DNA from: Panicum virgatum
Taxonomy: Eukaryota; Streptophyta; Magnoliopsida; Poales; Poaceae
Assembly (NCBI RefSeq): GCF_016808335.1
Contig: NC_053138.1
Span: 12,889,900-12,953,899 of the forward strand
Direction of reading: 5' to 3'
Length of the DNA stretch: 64,000 nucleotides
Shown here: piece after piece, positions 1 through 11,014 of the stretch
Layout: every line of letters starts with the position of its first letter
How positions within the stretch are numbered: position 1 is the stretch's first letter
Program-made: the position numbers and the translations under genes
The notes under the pieces: model-generated
What the model was told of the DNA's origin: nothing
Database searches by the model: none
The model's input: only the letters and a program-made list of their open reading frames with translations

Positions 1-1149
1 GATCGAAGCCACCGAGACCCCACCGCCCCCCGCGGCAAGGCCGCCGAGCGAACCTCCAGCATGTGCAGAAGAAGCTTGGGAGAAGTCAAGGTCAACCGCG
101 TCGGTGTCGAATCTCCGGTGAGAGTGCTCTTGGGAGAAGAATCCCATCGTCTCTTCGTCATTGCCGGCCATGGCGGACGCGCGGATGCCGGATCCGGGAT
201 GCGCGGCCTCCTCCGGGACTAGCTGCGCAGCGGCCACCTCCGGATGCGCTGCGGCGGCGGCCCAGGCGGCGGAGAGAGGGGAGCCAGACTTGTGGATGAG
301 GGTCACGGGAGTGGGGGGCTGCACGTCGGGTGGGGAGGGGGCCGGATAGGGTAGGGGCAGTAGGTAGAATTATAGCCCAAAAGTTCCTAAAAGCTCCTCA
401 TGAGGGTCTTCTTAAAAAAAGTCTCTACCTTGGAAAAAAAATCCATAAAAATCTCAACTATTTGGTTTAAAAGTGCCATAAGTCTTAGGGTCTTCAACAA
501 AAGCACCTCAAATCAAACAGTGCCTGAATCGAATCGATTGGGGCCTTGCGGGGTTTGCAATGCGATGCGACGATGCATGCATGTTGCACGGCTGACGAGG
601 ACGCCAGCGCCAAAAGTCAAACGCCGCCGCACGTCCGGTGCTTTTGCTGCGGCGTCGCGGCCGGGGCATTGGCATCCATGATCGATCGAGGCACGAGAGC
701 AGAGGCGGCAGAGCGGCAGCAGCAGGCTCTCGGCGGCAGCTCGCCCTGCCCGGATGGCTTTACAGCTGCCGCGGCATGGATGCTCCGAGTCCGACCCTCG
801 CTTTGCTTTGCTTGTTCGCCGCGTGCGCGCGCGTGAATCTTGTTGCCGTACGCGGTAGCTAATAAGCCACCGTCCCGCACGCAACGGAGGACAGCTATGT
901 ATAAGTTGGTCGCTGACGTCAGAACCGAAATTCGCCCGTTCCACTTTGTTCCATGCACTTTTTTTGAAAGATGATGATTATTTTTTGTTTTTCAAGATAA
1001 TCAGTTTTTGAGGGCCCAAAACCAATAGAAAAGTTATTCAAATCCTGACGGACGATTTCCTTTCAACGTTAAATTCACCACAAAGGAAAAGTACAGTAAA
1101 AATGCTGCGAATGGAAAATCAACATCTGTGAAACGTTTCGAAAAAAATA
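1..1149. other. intergenic, no gene recognised
   Basis: The first 350 bases and about 540-860 are GC-rich. Several short overlapping frames are open there on both strands, but none shows a recognisable domain. The rest is AT-rich. The GC-rich start could be the edge of a gene or captured fragment lying outside the window; I cannot tell which. Confidence 0.5.
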
Positions 1150-1403
1150 TACTCTCTCTATTTTTATTTGCATGTCGTATTAGGTTTGTCCTAAGTCAAA
1201 TTTAGCAAACTTCGACTAAACTTATAAAAAGAAATAATATTCTCAATACCAAATTTATTTTATTGGATCCACCATGAAGTATATGATACATGATGATAGT
1301 TCATAAGTTGGATAGTATAGTTATTGCTATATTTTTCTATAGATCCGGTCTAAGTTAGTCAAGTTTGACTTAGGACGACGTGTAAATAAAAATGGATGGA
1401 GTA
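1150..1403. mobile_element. Stowaway-like MITE (Tc1/mariner type)
   Basis: About 254 bp flanked by TA on both sides (1150-1151 and 1402-1403). The ends are inverted repeats: the left end reads CTCTCTCTATTTTTATTTGC, and the right end, reverse-complemented, reads CTCCATCCATTTTTATTTAC. The similarity continues into a GTCGT...CCTAAGTCAAA block. TA duplications with CTCC-type ends are characteristic of grass Stowaway MITEs. It has no coding capacity. Confidence 0.85.
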
Positions 1404-2044
1404 TATTAAACTATTCTTTTTTAGGTTTTTCGTGTACCAAAAATTTTCGATTTCCCGCGGTGAGTACTATACAATATACATATATACACACGCAGCTATA
1501 TTCCGAGCCGATACTAGCTATATGCACGCGGCGGGCATGCATGCAGCGACCCCAAACGGGCAAAAGAATGAACTGGACGGCAGCTGCCGCAGCAGGGAAT
1601 AGGGATCACCGTCACCTGGCGGCCGCCACCAGGCAAAGGCCACTCCCCAGTGCTAGTAGTACGACTGCACCGGGCGCACGACAGCGTAGCAAGCCGCAAA
1701 GCGACCCGACGGGTTCGGCCTCGACACGCGTCGTCCACTACTACTACAGCAACAATCTTTTGTCCCCGTTCCAAATCCCTTTTCATTCCGATTTTGGGAC
1801 AATGAAGCCGGGATAAAAGGCCCGGACCTTTAGTCCCGGGTGAAATAACCGGGACTATTTTATTCGGGACTAAAGGACATGTGTAATGTAATAAAATATT
1901 CTGTACAATCCAGAACTCGAACCCGAGATGTCTTGCCTCGCGTGTAATTTCTTTACCACCCCACCTACACACCACATGTGACTTTAGAATGAATGCATTC
2001 TTGTTAAACTAACACGTGAATGACACTTTTGTCCGGGTTGAAGC

Positions 2045-2084
2045 CACCAACCGAGACAAAAGACCCCTTTTGTCCCGGTTGGTG
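2045..2084. repeat. near-perfect hairpin of the TTTTGTCCCGGTTGG repeat
   Basis: CACCAACCGAGACAAAAG is followed after four bases by its reverse complement with one mismatch (CTTTTGTCCCGGTTGGTG). It is probably the terminal or central palindrome of the repeat around 1757-2100. Confidence 0.6.
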
Positions 2085-2583
2085 TTACTACCCGATAAAT
2101 GTCCAGAGCCGTATCTAGTACTCCGCACACATTATTATTGCAAGCACCTATGGTACGGCAGGTCATGTACGTATGGACGATGGCTAGCGCGGCGTACGGC
2201 TCCTGAACCCTGATATGCTAGCCAGAGGCTCTGTTTGGTTAGTCTTGTGCTACTTGTGTTAAAAAATATTATATATATATGAAGTACTAAACAAAATTTA
2301 TTTGTAAATTTTTTTTACGAATAAACGTAATTTTTCACAAGTACAAAAAGAATCTTACATTTATCGTGACAACATCTGCCCGGCGACCCTATATATCGTG
2401 CTGGAGCTAATTGGTGCATCAACAGTCAGTAGCCACCACGCGTCGCCTGCCCCTGCCACCAGCTGCTCTATGACATGCCTGCATCTGCATGGGCCGGGTA
2501 CGATCGATCTCGATCATCAGCAACAGCAGACGTCTGCATGCATTCCCGTTGCTCTCTGCACATGGTTATCTGGACTCTGTATG

Positions 2584-2686
2584 GAACATTAGCTCATGAC
2601 TAATTTTGAGGCTTAATATTTAGTTTTGAATTAGTAGGTTAAAAATTAGCTCAAAGTAGTTTGTTTGGATCTATGAGCTAATGTTC
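2584..2686. repeat. short inverted-repeat element (MITE-like)
   Basis: GAACATTAGCTCAT at 2584-2597 is perfectly inverted as ATGAGCTAATGTTC at 2673-2686, enclosing about 75 bp of AT-rich sequence. No target duplication was identified, so the superfamily is unassigned. Confidence 0.55.
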
Positions 2687-2891
2687 ACCCTCTCTCTCCC
2701 ATTCTCATGTCTAGATGTGTGTGCATACTCACATTTCTACGGGGACCATACAAAATTAGCATCATTATCACCTCTTAGAAAAAGTATAACAATGGACGTT
2801 GAGCCGGCTGAGATCCTATGTGGGTGGCGAGAGAGTGTGCCGGCGAAATCAGAACTCCTCTTACTGCTACGCATTAAATACTAGTGGACTC

Positions 2892-4041
2892 TGTTACATA
2901 TTTAGGCAATTTCGGGCACAATTTAATTCCAAAATTAAATGTATAAACTAGCAATATTTCTATGACTTTAAGGAGTAAAATAAAACATGTGAACATGTTT
3001 ATACTTATCACACATATAAGCATAAACAATATAAATAACCAAAGTTTCAGGGAGTACCCTGAAGCGGGGCCGTTGCCGGAGGCATTGGCTGCGCTGTTAC
3101 CAACTGGAGTAGACATCTACTCGGTTGGCCTCAGTCGAAGTAGTCGAACTAAATCGGTGCAGGAAGAAGTTCGCAGTGCAGTCCCGCGAACGGTCACCAA
3201 GATGTAGTCGACGTAGTCGTTCGGCCACCAGAATGTAGTCGACGTAGTCGTTCGGCTCGTCCACTAGGAAGTAGTCGTTCAATCGGGTAAAGACTTAGTA
3301 TTTTTGAGCAGTCACGCTAAAGCGTTACCCAAAAACCTGATTGCCCGCCTATCCCGTGCAGGATCTCAAGGCGAGCAAGGTTTCGGAGGCCTGCTCACGC
3401 TAATTCTGTGCGCGCAGAAATTAGCGTTGGGGAACTCAGTTGTTGCAACTGGAGAGGGAGAAGAGAGGAGCCGAGTTGCCTCAGTGCTCTGGTGCAGAAT
3501 GGATGAGGGGAATGGCACTCCTTATATAGTGACTCAGGTGCTCAGGATCGTTGAACCTGGACACCATCAGAGTCATTTAGGTGATGCGGTTATGGCCATT
3601 AATTACAGATTTAATTGCACGTTTAATCGCACGATTAATTGCTGTCAACGGCAAAATAGCCATCACATCGCACCGCGCCACGCCGCACCGCACCGCACCG
3701 CACCGCACCTGCACGTCACGTCCGGCCGCGCATGCGCACGCGCACGCGCACGCGCACGCGCACCGCCCGTCCGGCCGGCCGGCCGCGCCGCGCCGCGCCT
3801 CGCCTCGCCTCGGCCTCGGCCACGGCCCGGCTCGGCGAGGCGAGCGAGCGCGCGCGCGTGTGGTTCACCGTCCTCCTCTTACCGGCTTCACAAGTGGTGT
3901 ACACGAAGTCCACCTTTTAAGTCGGTTGAGATCCTCCTTAATTCCCGGTACAGAATTAAGCATTGATTCACTAGCATTAATAGTGGGCTTTAAATTCTTT
4001 TAATGCTTTAGAATAAATGGGCCAAGCCCATTACTCCAACA
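2892..4041 (-). repeat. 3' LTR of the Copia element
   Basis: The downstream LTR on the minus strand, 1150 bp, nearly identical to 8528-9678. It contains a GTAGTCGACGTAGTCG tandem motif (about 3206-3280) and GC-rich CGCACG / CGCCT microsatellites (about 3720-3860). The opposite (plus) strand carries long fortuitous open frames with no recognisable protein. Confidence 0.96.
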
Positions 4042-4053
4042 ATCCCCACCAAG
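4042..4053 (-). promoter_or_regulatory. polypurine tract of the Copia element
   Basis: Read on the minus strand, CTTGGTGGGGAT immediately precedes the 3' LTR start (TGTTGGAG). A purine-rich block here is the expected plus-strand primer site for reverse transcription. There are about 550 bp between it and the polyprotein stop. Confidence 0.7.
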
Positions 4054-4606
4054 AAATTCAAGCCACACTAGAAATACTCTCATTCCCTCATTGATATACT
4101 AGTATTCGACAGAGACTGTTAAGTTGAACTTCCATCTAGGACAAAGCCTACACTTATTCACAACTGTGCAATGGACTATGCCTTGAATTGCCAGTTTTGT
4201 GCAAACAAGTTTGACCAGAGCCCTACACTGGTACTAGGCTGCAAAAGCATCCCCGCGGTTTGGAGCTTATAAGTCATACTCCAGGCCCTTCATGAGTTTC
4301 TAGAGAATACCCAATTCTCATAGACCATGACCAGTGGTCAAACTCATATAGGTGTGTTCCTTTCAGATGTTCTGTAGGACAACATCTTTGTTTCAAGAAA
4401 ACAACTCATTTGTTTAAAAGAAACCACCTGGCACACATTAAGGTATAGACCAACCTGCCATACAGATTAGAAGAGAAATGCACCTTATACACGGAATGAG
4501 CCCTTTTCACAAAGGTTCTCTTCTCACAGTCAGACTTTAGTTTGTTTCACCATCCTAATTCACGGGATCTCCGATCACATAGGACAGGTTTCCACTATAG
4601 AATGAC

Positions 4607-7600
4607 TCACGTGGGTCTCAAGCCCAATTCCATAGATGCATTGTCTATCACATTTCGTGAAAGACCCTTTGTAAACTGATCTGCCAGATTTTTAGCCGTC
4701 TGAACATAGTCCAGGGCTATAACTCCGGAGTTTCTCAATTTTCTGATAGATTTCAACCGCCTTTTCACATGTCTAGATGACTTCATGTTATCCTTTGAAC
4801 TATTCACCTTGACAATTACCGTTTGATTGTCACAGTTCATTAGGATTGCCGGTAACGATTTTTCAACTATCGGCAAGTCCATAAGGAGCTCACGAAGCCA
4901 CTCAGCCTCAACAGTGGCGGTATCTAATGCTGTGAGTTCTGCTTCCATAGTTGACCTCGTTAAGATGGTCTGCTTGCAAGACTTCCAGGAAACAGCTCCA
5001 CCACCAAGTGTAAACACATATCCACTTGTGGCCTTTATCTCATCAGCATCAGAAATCCAATTTGAATCACTATACCCTTCTAGTACCCTTGGGTACCCGG
5101 TGTAGTGAATTCCATAGTTCATTGTCCCCTTCAGATAGCGCATTACTCTTTCAAGAGCCTTCCAATGATCATCTCCCGGGTTTGAAACAAACCGGCTCAG
5201 TTTGCTTACAGCAAACGAGATGTCAGGTCTTGTAGCGCTCGCTAAATACATTAATGAACCAATGATCTGAGAATATCTCAGCTGATCTCGTATTATCCTT
5301 TTGTTCTTTCTAAGAATTAAACTGGCATCATATGGTGTTGAGACAGGTTTATAGTCGCTATAACCAAAGCGACTTAACACCTTCTCCACATAGTGAGACT
5401 GTGTAAGAATCACCCCACCATTGATCTCTTTTACCAGTTTTATATTAAGGATAACATCAGCTTCTCCCAGATCCTTCATCTCAAAATTTTGAGATAAAAA
5501 CTCTTTGACTTCCTTAATCACATTAAGGTTAGTGCCAAAGATCAGTATGTCATCCACATACAAGCACAAAATCACTCCTTCAGCCCCACCATAGCGATAG
5601 TACACACATCTGTCAGCTTCGTTCACAACAAAGCCGGCAGAGGTCAAAGTTCTATCAAACTTTTCATGCCACTGCTTAGGCGCTTGCTTGAGACCATATA
5701 AAGATTTTAACAACTTACAAACCATTCCTTCTTGACCCTTTGATACAAACCCATCCGGCTGATCCATATAGATCTCCTCTTCTAACTCTCCATTGAGGAA
5801 AGCCGTCTTAACGTCCATCTGATGAACGAGAAGACCATAAGAGGCTGCCAGGGAAAGTAACACTCGAATTGTGGTCAATCGGGCAACTGGTGAATAAGTG
5901 TCAAAGAAATCTTCTCCTTCTTTTTGGGTATAACCCTTGGCCACAAGCCTAGCCTTGTACTTTTCAATAGTACCATCTGGCCTAAGCTTTTTCTTGAACA
6001 CCCACTTGCATCCAACCGGTTTACATCCATAAGGACGTTCAACGACCTCCCAGGTTCCATTAGACATAATAGAATCCATCTCACTCCTTACTGCTTCCTT
6101 CCAATAGTCAGCATCAGGAGATGAATATGCCTCTTCAATGGTTCTGGGTGTATCATCTATGAGGTATACAATGAAATTATCACCAAAAGACTTTACAGTC
6201 CTTTGTCTCTTGCTCTTTCTCGGAGCATCATTGTTATCCTCCTCAGGATTTTCTACAAGTGTATGTTCATTGTGTTCTATCGGCTCAGCAGAGCCATCAT
6301 CCTTGATGAACTCTTGCCTAGATGAACTTGTTTCATCTCTCATGGGAAAAATATTTTCAAAAAATGTAGCATCTCTGGACTCCATTATAGTACCAACATG
6401 CATGTCAGGTACTCCAGATTTCACTATTAAAAATCTATATCCAACGCTGTGAATAGCATAACCTAGAAAGATACAATCCACAGTTTTAGGTCCAAACTTA
6501 CGTTTCTTGGTTATTGGCGCACTCACTTTTGCCAAACAACCCCATGTACGTAAGTATGACAGTGTTGGCATTTTCTTCTCCCATTCCTCGAATGGAGTTA
6601 TCTCTTTATTCTTTGTAGGAACACGGTTTAGGACATGACATGCAGTCAATATAGCCTCACCCCACCATTCCTTGGAAAGTCCCGCTGTATCTAACATGGC
6701 GTTAACCAAATCCGTTAGAGTGCGGTTCTTTCTTTCGGCAACCCCATTTGACTGAGGTGAATAGGGAGGCGTCCTCTCATGAATAATACCATGTTCCTCG
6801 CAGAATAAAGTAAATAAATTTGAGAAATACTCGCCACCACGATCTGACCTAACTCTTTTGATCTTTCTCTCAAGTTGGTTTTCTACTTCAGCTTTATAGA
6901 TTTTAAAGTAGTGTAAAGCTTCATCTTTTGACTTCAACAAATAGATGTAACAAAATCTAGTACTATCATCAATCAAAGTCATGAAATATTTTTTACCACC
7001 TTTTGTCAACACTCCATTCATTTCGCACAAATCGGAATGAATTAATTCTAAGGGTGCCAAGCTCCTTGCCTCCGCGGTCTTATGAGGCTTACGAGTTTGT
7101 TTTGATTCAACACATACATGACACTTAGAATTTTTGACAAAAGTGAACTTTGGAATTAAGCTCAAATTAGCTAAGCGCATCATACAACCAAAATTAACGT
7201 GACAAAGCCTCGAATGCCAAACATTTGTTTCATCAACGTTAATAACATTGTATGCAATTTTATTACAAACATCTGACAAAGAAAGACGGAACAAACCTCC
7301 GCTTTCATAACCTTTTCCAACAAAAGTACCAAACTTAGACAAGATACATTTATTGGACTCAAAGACTAATTTGAAACCATCTCTACACAGTAGAGAGCCG
7401 CTGACTAAATTCTTCTTGATGGTGGGGACATGCTGCACGTTCTTCAGCTGCACGGTCTTCCCCGAAGTAAACTTCAGATTTACCGTACCAACACCAAGAA
7501 CACGCGCATGTGATCCGTTCCCCATCAACAAGGAGGAAGTCCCGCCGGTCTGGTAAGAAGAGAACAAAGAAGCATCAGCACAAACATGAATATTAGCACC

Positions 7601-8752
7601 AGTGTCAACCCACCACTCGGGTGAACCAAAGACTGAAAGAACAGTAGGTAATAAATTACCGTACCCCGAAGTTCCTCCAAGCTCGCTAATAACCATGTTG
7701 GCGGAGTCGTTGCCTTTGCGGTTCGGACACTTTGCAGCAAAGTGATCCGTACTAGCGCACACATAGCAAGCTCCCGTCTTCTTCTTCTTTTTAAAAGTGG
7801 TTGTCTTCTTAGTTTTTGGTTGGTTCTGCGGTGGCTTTTTCTTGTTCTTATGGGAGTTGTTCTTCTGAACAAGATTGGCACTTGAAGCACCAACAACTCC
7901 TTTCCCACGTATGTCCTTTGCTCTCGCCTTCTCCTCAACATCAAGAGTCCCTATGAGTCCATCTATTGTGAACTCCTGTCTCTTGTGTTTTAGAGAAGTA
8001 GCAAAGTCCCTCCAAGAAGGTGGCAGCTTAGAGATTATACCTCCAGCCACAAACTTATTGGGTAACACACATGGGGACTCTTTGCTGCAATTTTTGAGAT
8101 CTTTTGCCAGAGTATGTATTTCATGAGCCTGTTCCACTATAGAACGGTCTTCGACCATCCTGTACTCAAGAAACTGCTCCATGATATACAACTCACTCCC
8201 GGCGTCAGATACTCCATATTGAGCCTCAAGAGCATCCCACAATGCTTTGCCAGTTGGCAGCCGGATATAAGAATCCACCAGGTTTTCACCGAGAACACTA
8301 ATGATCAAACCTCGAAAGAGGATATCAGCCTCATCGAACGCACTCCCTTCCTCTGGAGAGAATTGTTCAGGCTTACCCTCTTTCACATGGATCACTCTCG
8401 ATATTGTTAACCACAGTATAAGCCGCTCTTGCCAACGTTTGTAATTTGAACCATCAAAAGGTGGTGGTTTGATTGATGCAGCAAAGCTAGATACCGAAAG
8501 CCTATTAACACATTCAGGTTTTTGGATTGTTACATATTTAGGCAATTTCGGGCACAATTTAATTCCAAAATTAAATGTATAAACTAGCAATATTTCTATG
8601 ACTTTAAGGAGTAAAATAAAACATGTGAACATGTTTATACTTATCACACATATAAGCATAAACAATATAAATAACCAAAGTTTCAGGGAGTACCCTGAAG
8701 CGGGGCCGTTGCCGGAGGCATTGGCTGCGCTGTTACCAACTGGAGTAGACAT
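4607..8752 (-). CDS. Copia gag-pol polyprotein (intact)
   Basis: 1381 codons with no stop or frameshift. In order: gag (UBN2-type) about residues 95-280; a lysine-rich stretch; a CCHC zinc knuckle C329-C332-H337-C342; aspartic protease with WVDTGA (D383); integrase with an H513/H518-C544/C547 zinc site and D574, D637, E673 spaced as D-D(35)E; reverse transcriptase with YVDD at 1065-1068; RNase H ending near 1310. All catalytic motifs are present, so the element may still be active. Residues 1-75 are encoded inside the 5' LTR, and residues 22-75 are a hydrophobic, AT-rich read-through that looks non-coding. GT at 8693/8692 and AG at 8503/8502 would remove 192 nt in frame and join ...ASG to LSVSSF, giving a normal-looking gag N-terminus. 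There is no in-frame Met between the LTR and residue 191, so translation must begin in the LTR. Confidence 0.95.
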   Translation of the reverse strand: MSTPVGNSAANASGNGPASGYSLKLWLFILFMLICVISINMFTCFILLLKVIEILLVYTFNFGIKLCPKLPKYVTIQKPECVNRLSVSSFAASIKPPPFDGSNYKRWQERLILWLTISRVIHVKEGKPEQFSPEEGSAFDEADILFRGLIISVLGENLVDSYIRLPTGKALWDALEAQYGVSDAGSELYIMEQFLEYRMVEDRSIVEQAHEIHTLAKDLKNCSKESPCVLPNKFVAGGIISKLPPSWRDFATSLKHKRQEFTIDGLIGTLDVEEKARAKDIRGKGVVGASSANLVQKNNSHKNKKKPPQNQPKTKKTTTFKKKKKTGACYVCASTDHFAAKCPNRKGNDSANMVISELGGTSGYGNLLPTVLSVFGSPEWWVDTGANIHVCADASLFSSYQTGGTSSLLMGNGSHARVLGVGTVNLKFTSGKTVQLKNVQHVPTIKKNLVSGSLLCRDGFKLVFESNKCILSKFGTFVGKGYESGGLFRLSLSDVCNKIAYNVINVDETNVWHSRLCHVNFGCMMRLANLSLIPKFTFVKNSKCHVCVESKQTRKPHKTAEARSLAPLELIHSDLCEMNGVLTKGGKKYFMTLIDDSTRFCYIYLLKSKDEALHYFKIYKAEVENQLERKIKRVRSDRGGEYFSNLFTLFCEEHGIIHERTPPYSPQSNGVAERKNRTLTDLVNAMLDTAGLSKEWWGEAILTACHVLNRVPTKNKEITPFEEWEKKMPTLSYLRTWGCLAKVSAPITKKRKFGPKTVDCIFLGYAIHSVGYRFLIVKSGVPDMHVGTIMESRDATFFENIFPMRDETSSSRQEFIKDDGSAEPIEHNEHTLVENPEEDNNDAPRKSKRQRTVKSFGDNFIVYLIDDTPRTIEEAYSSPDADYWKEAVRSEMDSIMSNGTWEVVERPYGCKPVGCKWVFKKKLRPDGTIEKYKARLVAKGYTQKEGEDFFDTYSPVARLTTIRVLLSLAASYGLLVHQMDVKTAFLNGELEEEIYMDQPDGFVSKGQEGMVCKLLKSLYGLKQAPKQWHEKFDRTLTSAGFVVNEADRCVYYRYGGAEGVILCLYVDDILIFGTNLNVIKEVKEFLSQNFEMKDLGEADVILNIKLVKEINGGVILTQSHYVEKVLSRFGYSDYKPVSTPYDASLILRKNKRIIRDQLRYSQIIGSLMYLASATRPDISFAVSKLSRFVSNPGDDHWKALERVMRYLKGTMNYGIHYTGYPRVLEGYSDSNWISDADEIKATSGYVFTLGGGAVSWKSCKQTILTRSTMEAELTALDTATVEAEWLRELLMDLPIVEKSLPAILMNCDNQTVIVKVNSSKDNMKSSRHVKRRLKSIRKLRNSGVIALDYVQTAKNLADQFTKGLSRNVIDNASMELGLRPT

Positions 8753-9678
8753 CTACTCGGTTGGCCTCAGTCGAAGTAGTCGAACTAAATCGGTGCAGGA
8801 AGAAGTTCGCAGTGCAGTCCCGCGAACGGTCACCAAGATGTAGTCGACGTAGTCGTTCGGCCACCAGAATGTAGTCGACGTAGTCGTTCGGCTCGTCCAC
8901 CAGGAAGTAGTCGTTCAATCGGGCAAAGACTTAGTATTTTTGAGCAGTCACGCTAAAGCGTTACCCAAAAACCTGATTGCCCGCCTATCCCGTGCAGGAT
9001 CTCAAAGCGAGCAAGATTTCGGAGGCCTGCTCACGCTAATTCTGTGCGCGCAGAAATTAGCGTTGGGGAACTCAGTTGTTGCAACTGGAGAGGGAGAAGA
9101 GAGGAGCCGAGTTGCCTCAGTGCTCTGGTGCAGAATGGATGAGGGGAATGGCACTCCTTATATAGTGACTCAGGTGCTCAGGATCGTTGAACCTGGACAC
9201 CATCAGAGTCATTTAGGTGATGCGGTTATGGCCATTAATTACAGATTTAATTGCACGTTTAATCGCACGATTAATTGCTGTCAACGGCAAAATAGCCATC
9301 ACATCGCACCGCGCCACGCCGCACCGCACCGCACCGCACCGCACCTGCACGTCACGTCCGGCCGCGCATGCGCACGCGCACGCGCACGCGCACGCGCACC
9401 GCCCGTCCGGCCGGCCGGCCGCGCCTCGCCTCGCCTCGCCTCGCCTCGCCTCGGCCACGGCCCGGCTCGGCGAGGCGAGCGAGCGCGCGCGCGCGTGTGG
9501 TTCACCGTCCTCCTCTTACCGGCTTCACAAGTGGTGTACACGAAGTCCACCTTTTAAGTCGGTTGAGATCCTCCTTAATTCCCGGTACAGAATTAAACAT
9601 TGATTCCCTAGCATTAATAGTGGGCTTTAAATTCTTTTAATGCTTTAGAATAAATGGGCCAAGCCCATTACTCCAACA
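8528..9678 (-). repeat. 5' LTR of the Copia element
   Basis: The upstream LTR on the minus strand, 1151 bp. It carries the promoter (see 9157-9165) and the polyprotein ATG at 8752. Substitutions against the other LTR were seen near the left-copy positions 3266, 3292, 3370, 3380, 3960 and 3971. At roughly 1.3e-8 substitutions per site per year, six differences suggest about 0.2 million years; this is an estimate by eye. Confidence 0.96.
9157..9165 (-). promoter_or_regulatory. TATA box of the Copia LTR promoter
   Basis: TATATAAGG on the minus strand. Initiation about 30 bp downstream (near 9130) would give an R-U5 leader of about 600 nt and place the polyprotein ATG about 380 nt into the transcript, still inside the LTR. 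Confidence 0.65.
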
Positions 9679-9683
9679 GACTC

Positions 9684-10405
9684 CACCGCCATGTATGGTG
9701 ACCTGGCATGCTCTCAGCCGGCTGCCGACGAATTCTATTAACCATGTTCTTAGAAGGGTTAAGAATTTTGAAAGAGATAATCTACTTTAGTCCAAAATTG
9801 TCCCACATGTTTGAATGCACTAGAGATAATTTCCTACGGAGTATATATCAAACAGAGCCCTAGCTATAACGTAGGCGTAGAGAGGAGTCGGATGGGTGCC
9901 TTGAGTTTTGGGCCAGCCGTGAGCCCGTGACTGCCCGGGGGGGGGGGGGGGGGGGGGGGGGGGTCCACGAGCAAGAAGAAGAAGAGAAAAGAAGCTTGCA
10001 ACTTCAAATCTGTTGACGAGTCCAAACCCAACCAGCAGACCACTCTAGCGTCAAGTTTATTTACACGGTACATATAATAGTTGGGGTCAAAATTAGATAA
10101 ACGGAAGGGTTTAAACTTAAAATCCCCTTATTCCACCACAAGCTATTTACAGCCTCTTGGCGTTGACCACGGTGCGAAAAATATAACAAACACACGCGTT
10201 TGGCGGGCCCACACCACCCAGCTGTGTGGCTGCGAGGCCGTGCATGCCGCATCCATGCATGCATGCAAAAGATACCCCAGCCCGCGCGTCTCGTAGGCCT
10301 CCCCGCCCAGTCGCCCACGCCCACCGATCGAACTGAGCCACCCCAACCAAAGATCACACAGCTAGGCCGCGGTTCCTCGATCGACCGGCGCCGGATCTGA
10401 TTCTG
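9684..10405. other. upstream region of the PR-1-like gene
   Basis: A 720-bp interval between the Copia element and the first PR-1-like gene. It contains a 27-bp G homopolymer and a CATGCATGCATGC run (about 10254-10266). No clear TATA box or other gene was recognised. Confidence 0.5.
9937..9963. repeat. 27-bp poly(G) tract
   Basis: An uninterrupted run of G about 440 bp before the PR-1-like start codon. It could form a G-quadruplex on this strand. Homopolymers this long are also frequent assembly errors, so the exact length is uncertain. Confidence 0.8.
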
Positions 10406-11014
10406 ATGGCGGGGCTCCTCCTCCTCGCCGTCGACCTCGCGGCCCTGGCGGTGGTCCTGCTCGCCGCCCCCGCCTCCCCGTTCTCGCTGCACGGCCACTT
10501 CTCCGCAAGCTACGGCGGCGGCGTCCGGACGCAGCACCAGGCCGACGCGTCGGCGGCGGCGGAGCACGGCGAGCACCACGTCCCCGCCGAAGGCGCCCTG
10601 GCGCACGAGTTCCTGGAGGCGCACAACCAGCTGCGCGCCAAGTACGGCGTCCCGCCGCTGCGCTGGAGCAGCAAGCTGGCCCGGTACGCGCGCCGCTGGT
10701 CGTCCATGCGCCGCTTCGACTGCGTCATGATGCACTCCCCGGCCTCACCCTACGGCGAGAACGTCTTCTGGGGCTCTGGCAGCGACTGGCGCGCCGCCGA
10801 CGCCGTCAAGAGCTGGGCCACCGAGGCGTCCAACTTCGACTGGCGCGCGCAGGCGTGCCACCCGGGCCAGGTCTGCGGCCACTTCACGCAGCTCGTCTGG
10901 AACGACACCGAGTACGTCGGCTGCGGCAGGTCCGAGTGCTTCGCCGGCGGCGTGTTCATCACCTGCTCATACGACCCGCCGGGGAACTGGAAGGGGGAGG
11001 TGCCGCTCACCTGA
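10406..11014 (+). CDS. pathogenesis-related PR-1-like secreted CAP protein
   Basis: 202 residues, intronless. Residues 1-24 are a hydrophobic N-terminal signal peptide (AGLLLLAVDLAALAVVLLA), implying secretion to the apoplast. A 40-residue linker precedes the CAP/SCP domain (about 67-202). It shows HNQLRAKYGVPPL, YGEN, the CAP1 signature CGHFTQLVW (157-165) and the CAP2 signature CSYDPPGNW (187-195). Six cysteines (106, 151, 157, 173, 178, 187) match the three conserved PR-1 disulfides. Plant PR-1 proteins bind sterols and are often induced by pathogens; whether this one is cannot be seen here. Length is slightly above the usual 160-175 because of the linker. The start was chosen as the Met that begins the signal peptide. 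It is GC-rich at third positions, as is typical of intronless grass genes. Confidence 0.93.
   Translation: MAGLLLLAVDLAALAVVLLAAPASPFSLHGHFSASYGGGVRTQHQADASAAAEHGEHHVPAEGALAHEFLEAHNQLRAKYGVPPLRWSSKLARYARRWSSMRRFDCVMMHSPASPYGENVFWGSGSDWRAADAVKSWATEASNFDWRAQACHPGQVCGHFTQLVWNDTEYVGCGRSECFAGGVFITCSYDPPGNWKGEVPLT

Larger units (their letters stand above)
1404..2886. other. intergenic, repeat debris
   Basis: No gene recognised. About 1757-2100 holds dispersed TTTAGTCCCGG / TTGTCCCGGTTGG motifs typical of a common grass DNA transposon, without clear ends. AT-rich sequence at 2225-2390 resembles the inner part of a Tourist-type MITE. Confidence 0.5.
2892..9678 (-). mobile_element. full-length Ty1/Copia LTR retrotransposon
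   Basis: A complete 6.8-kb element reading on the minus strand. Two LTRs of about 1150 bp (TGTT...AACA) are flanked by a perfect 5-bp target duplication, GACTC (2887-2891 and 9679-9683). By eye the LTRs differ at about six positions plus a small indel in a CGCCT microsatellite, so the insertion is recent. The internal region holds one uninterrupted polyprotein frame with protease-integrase-RT-RNase H order, which defines Copia. A polypurine tract abuts the 3' LTR. No primer-binding site starting with TGG follows the 5' LTR, which is odd for an intact element. It lies about 0.7 kb upstream of the PR-1-like gene at 10406. Confidence 0.97.

Noticed and set aside
3304..4003. Plus-strand frames in the Copia LTRs (repeated at 8940-9603)
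   Set aside because: They are antisense to the element and run through CGCACG/CGCCT microsatellites; shadows of GC-rich LTR sequence.
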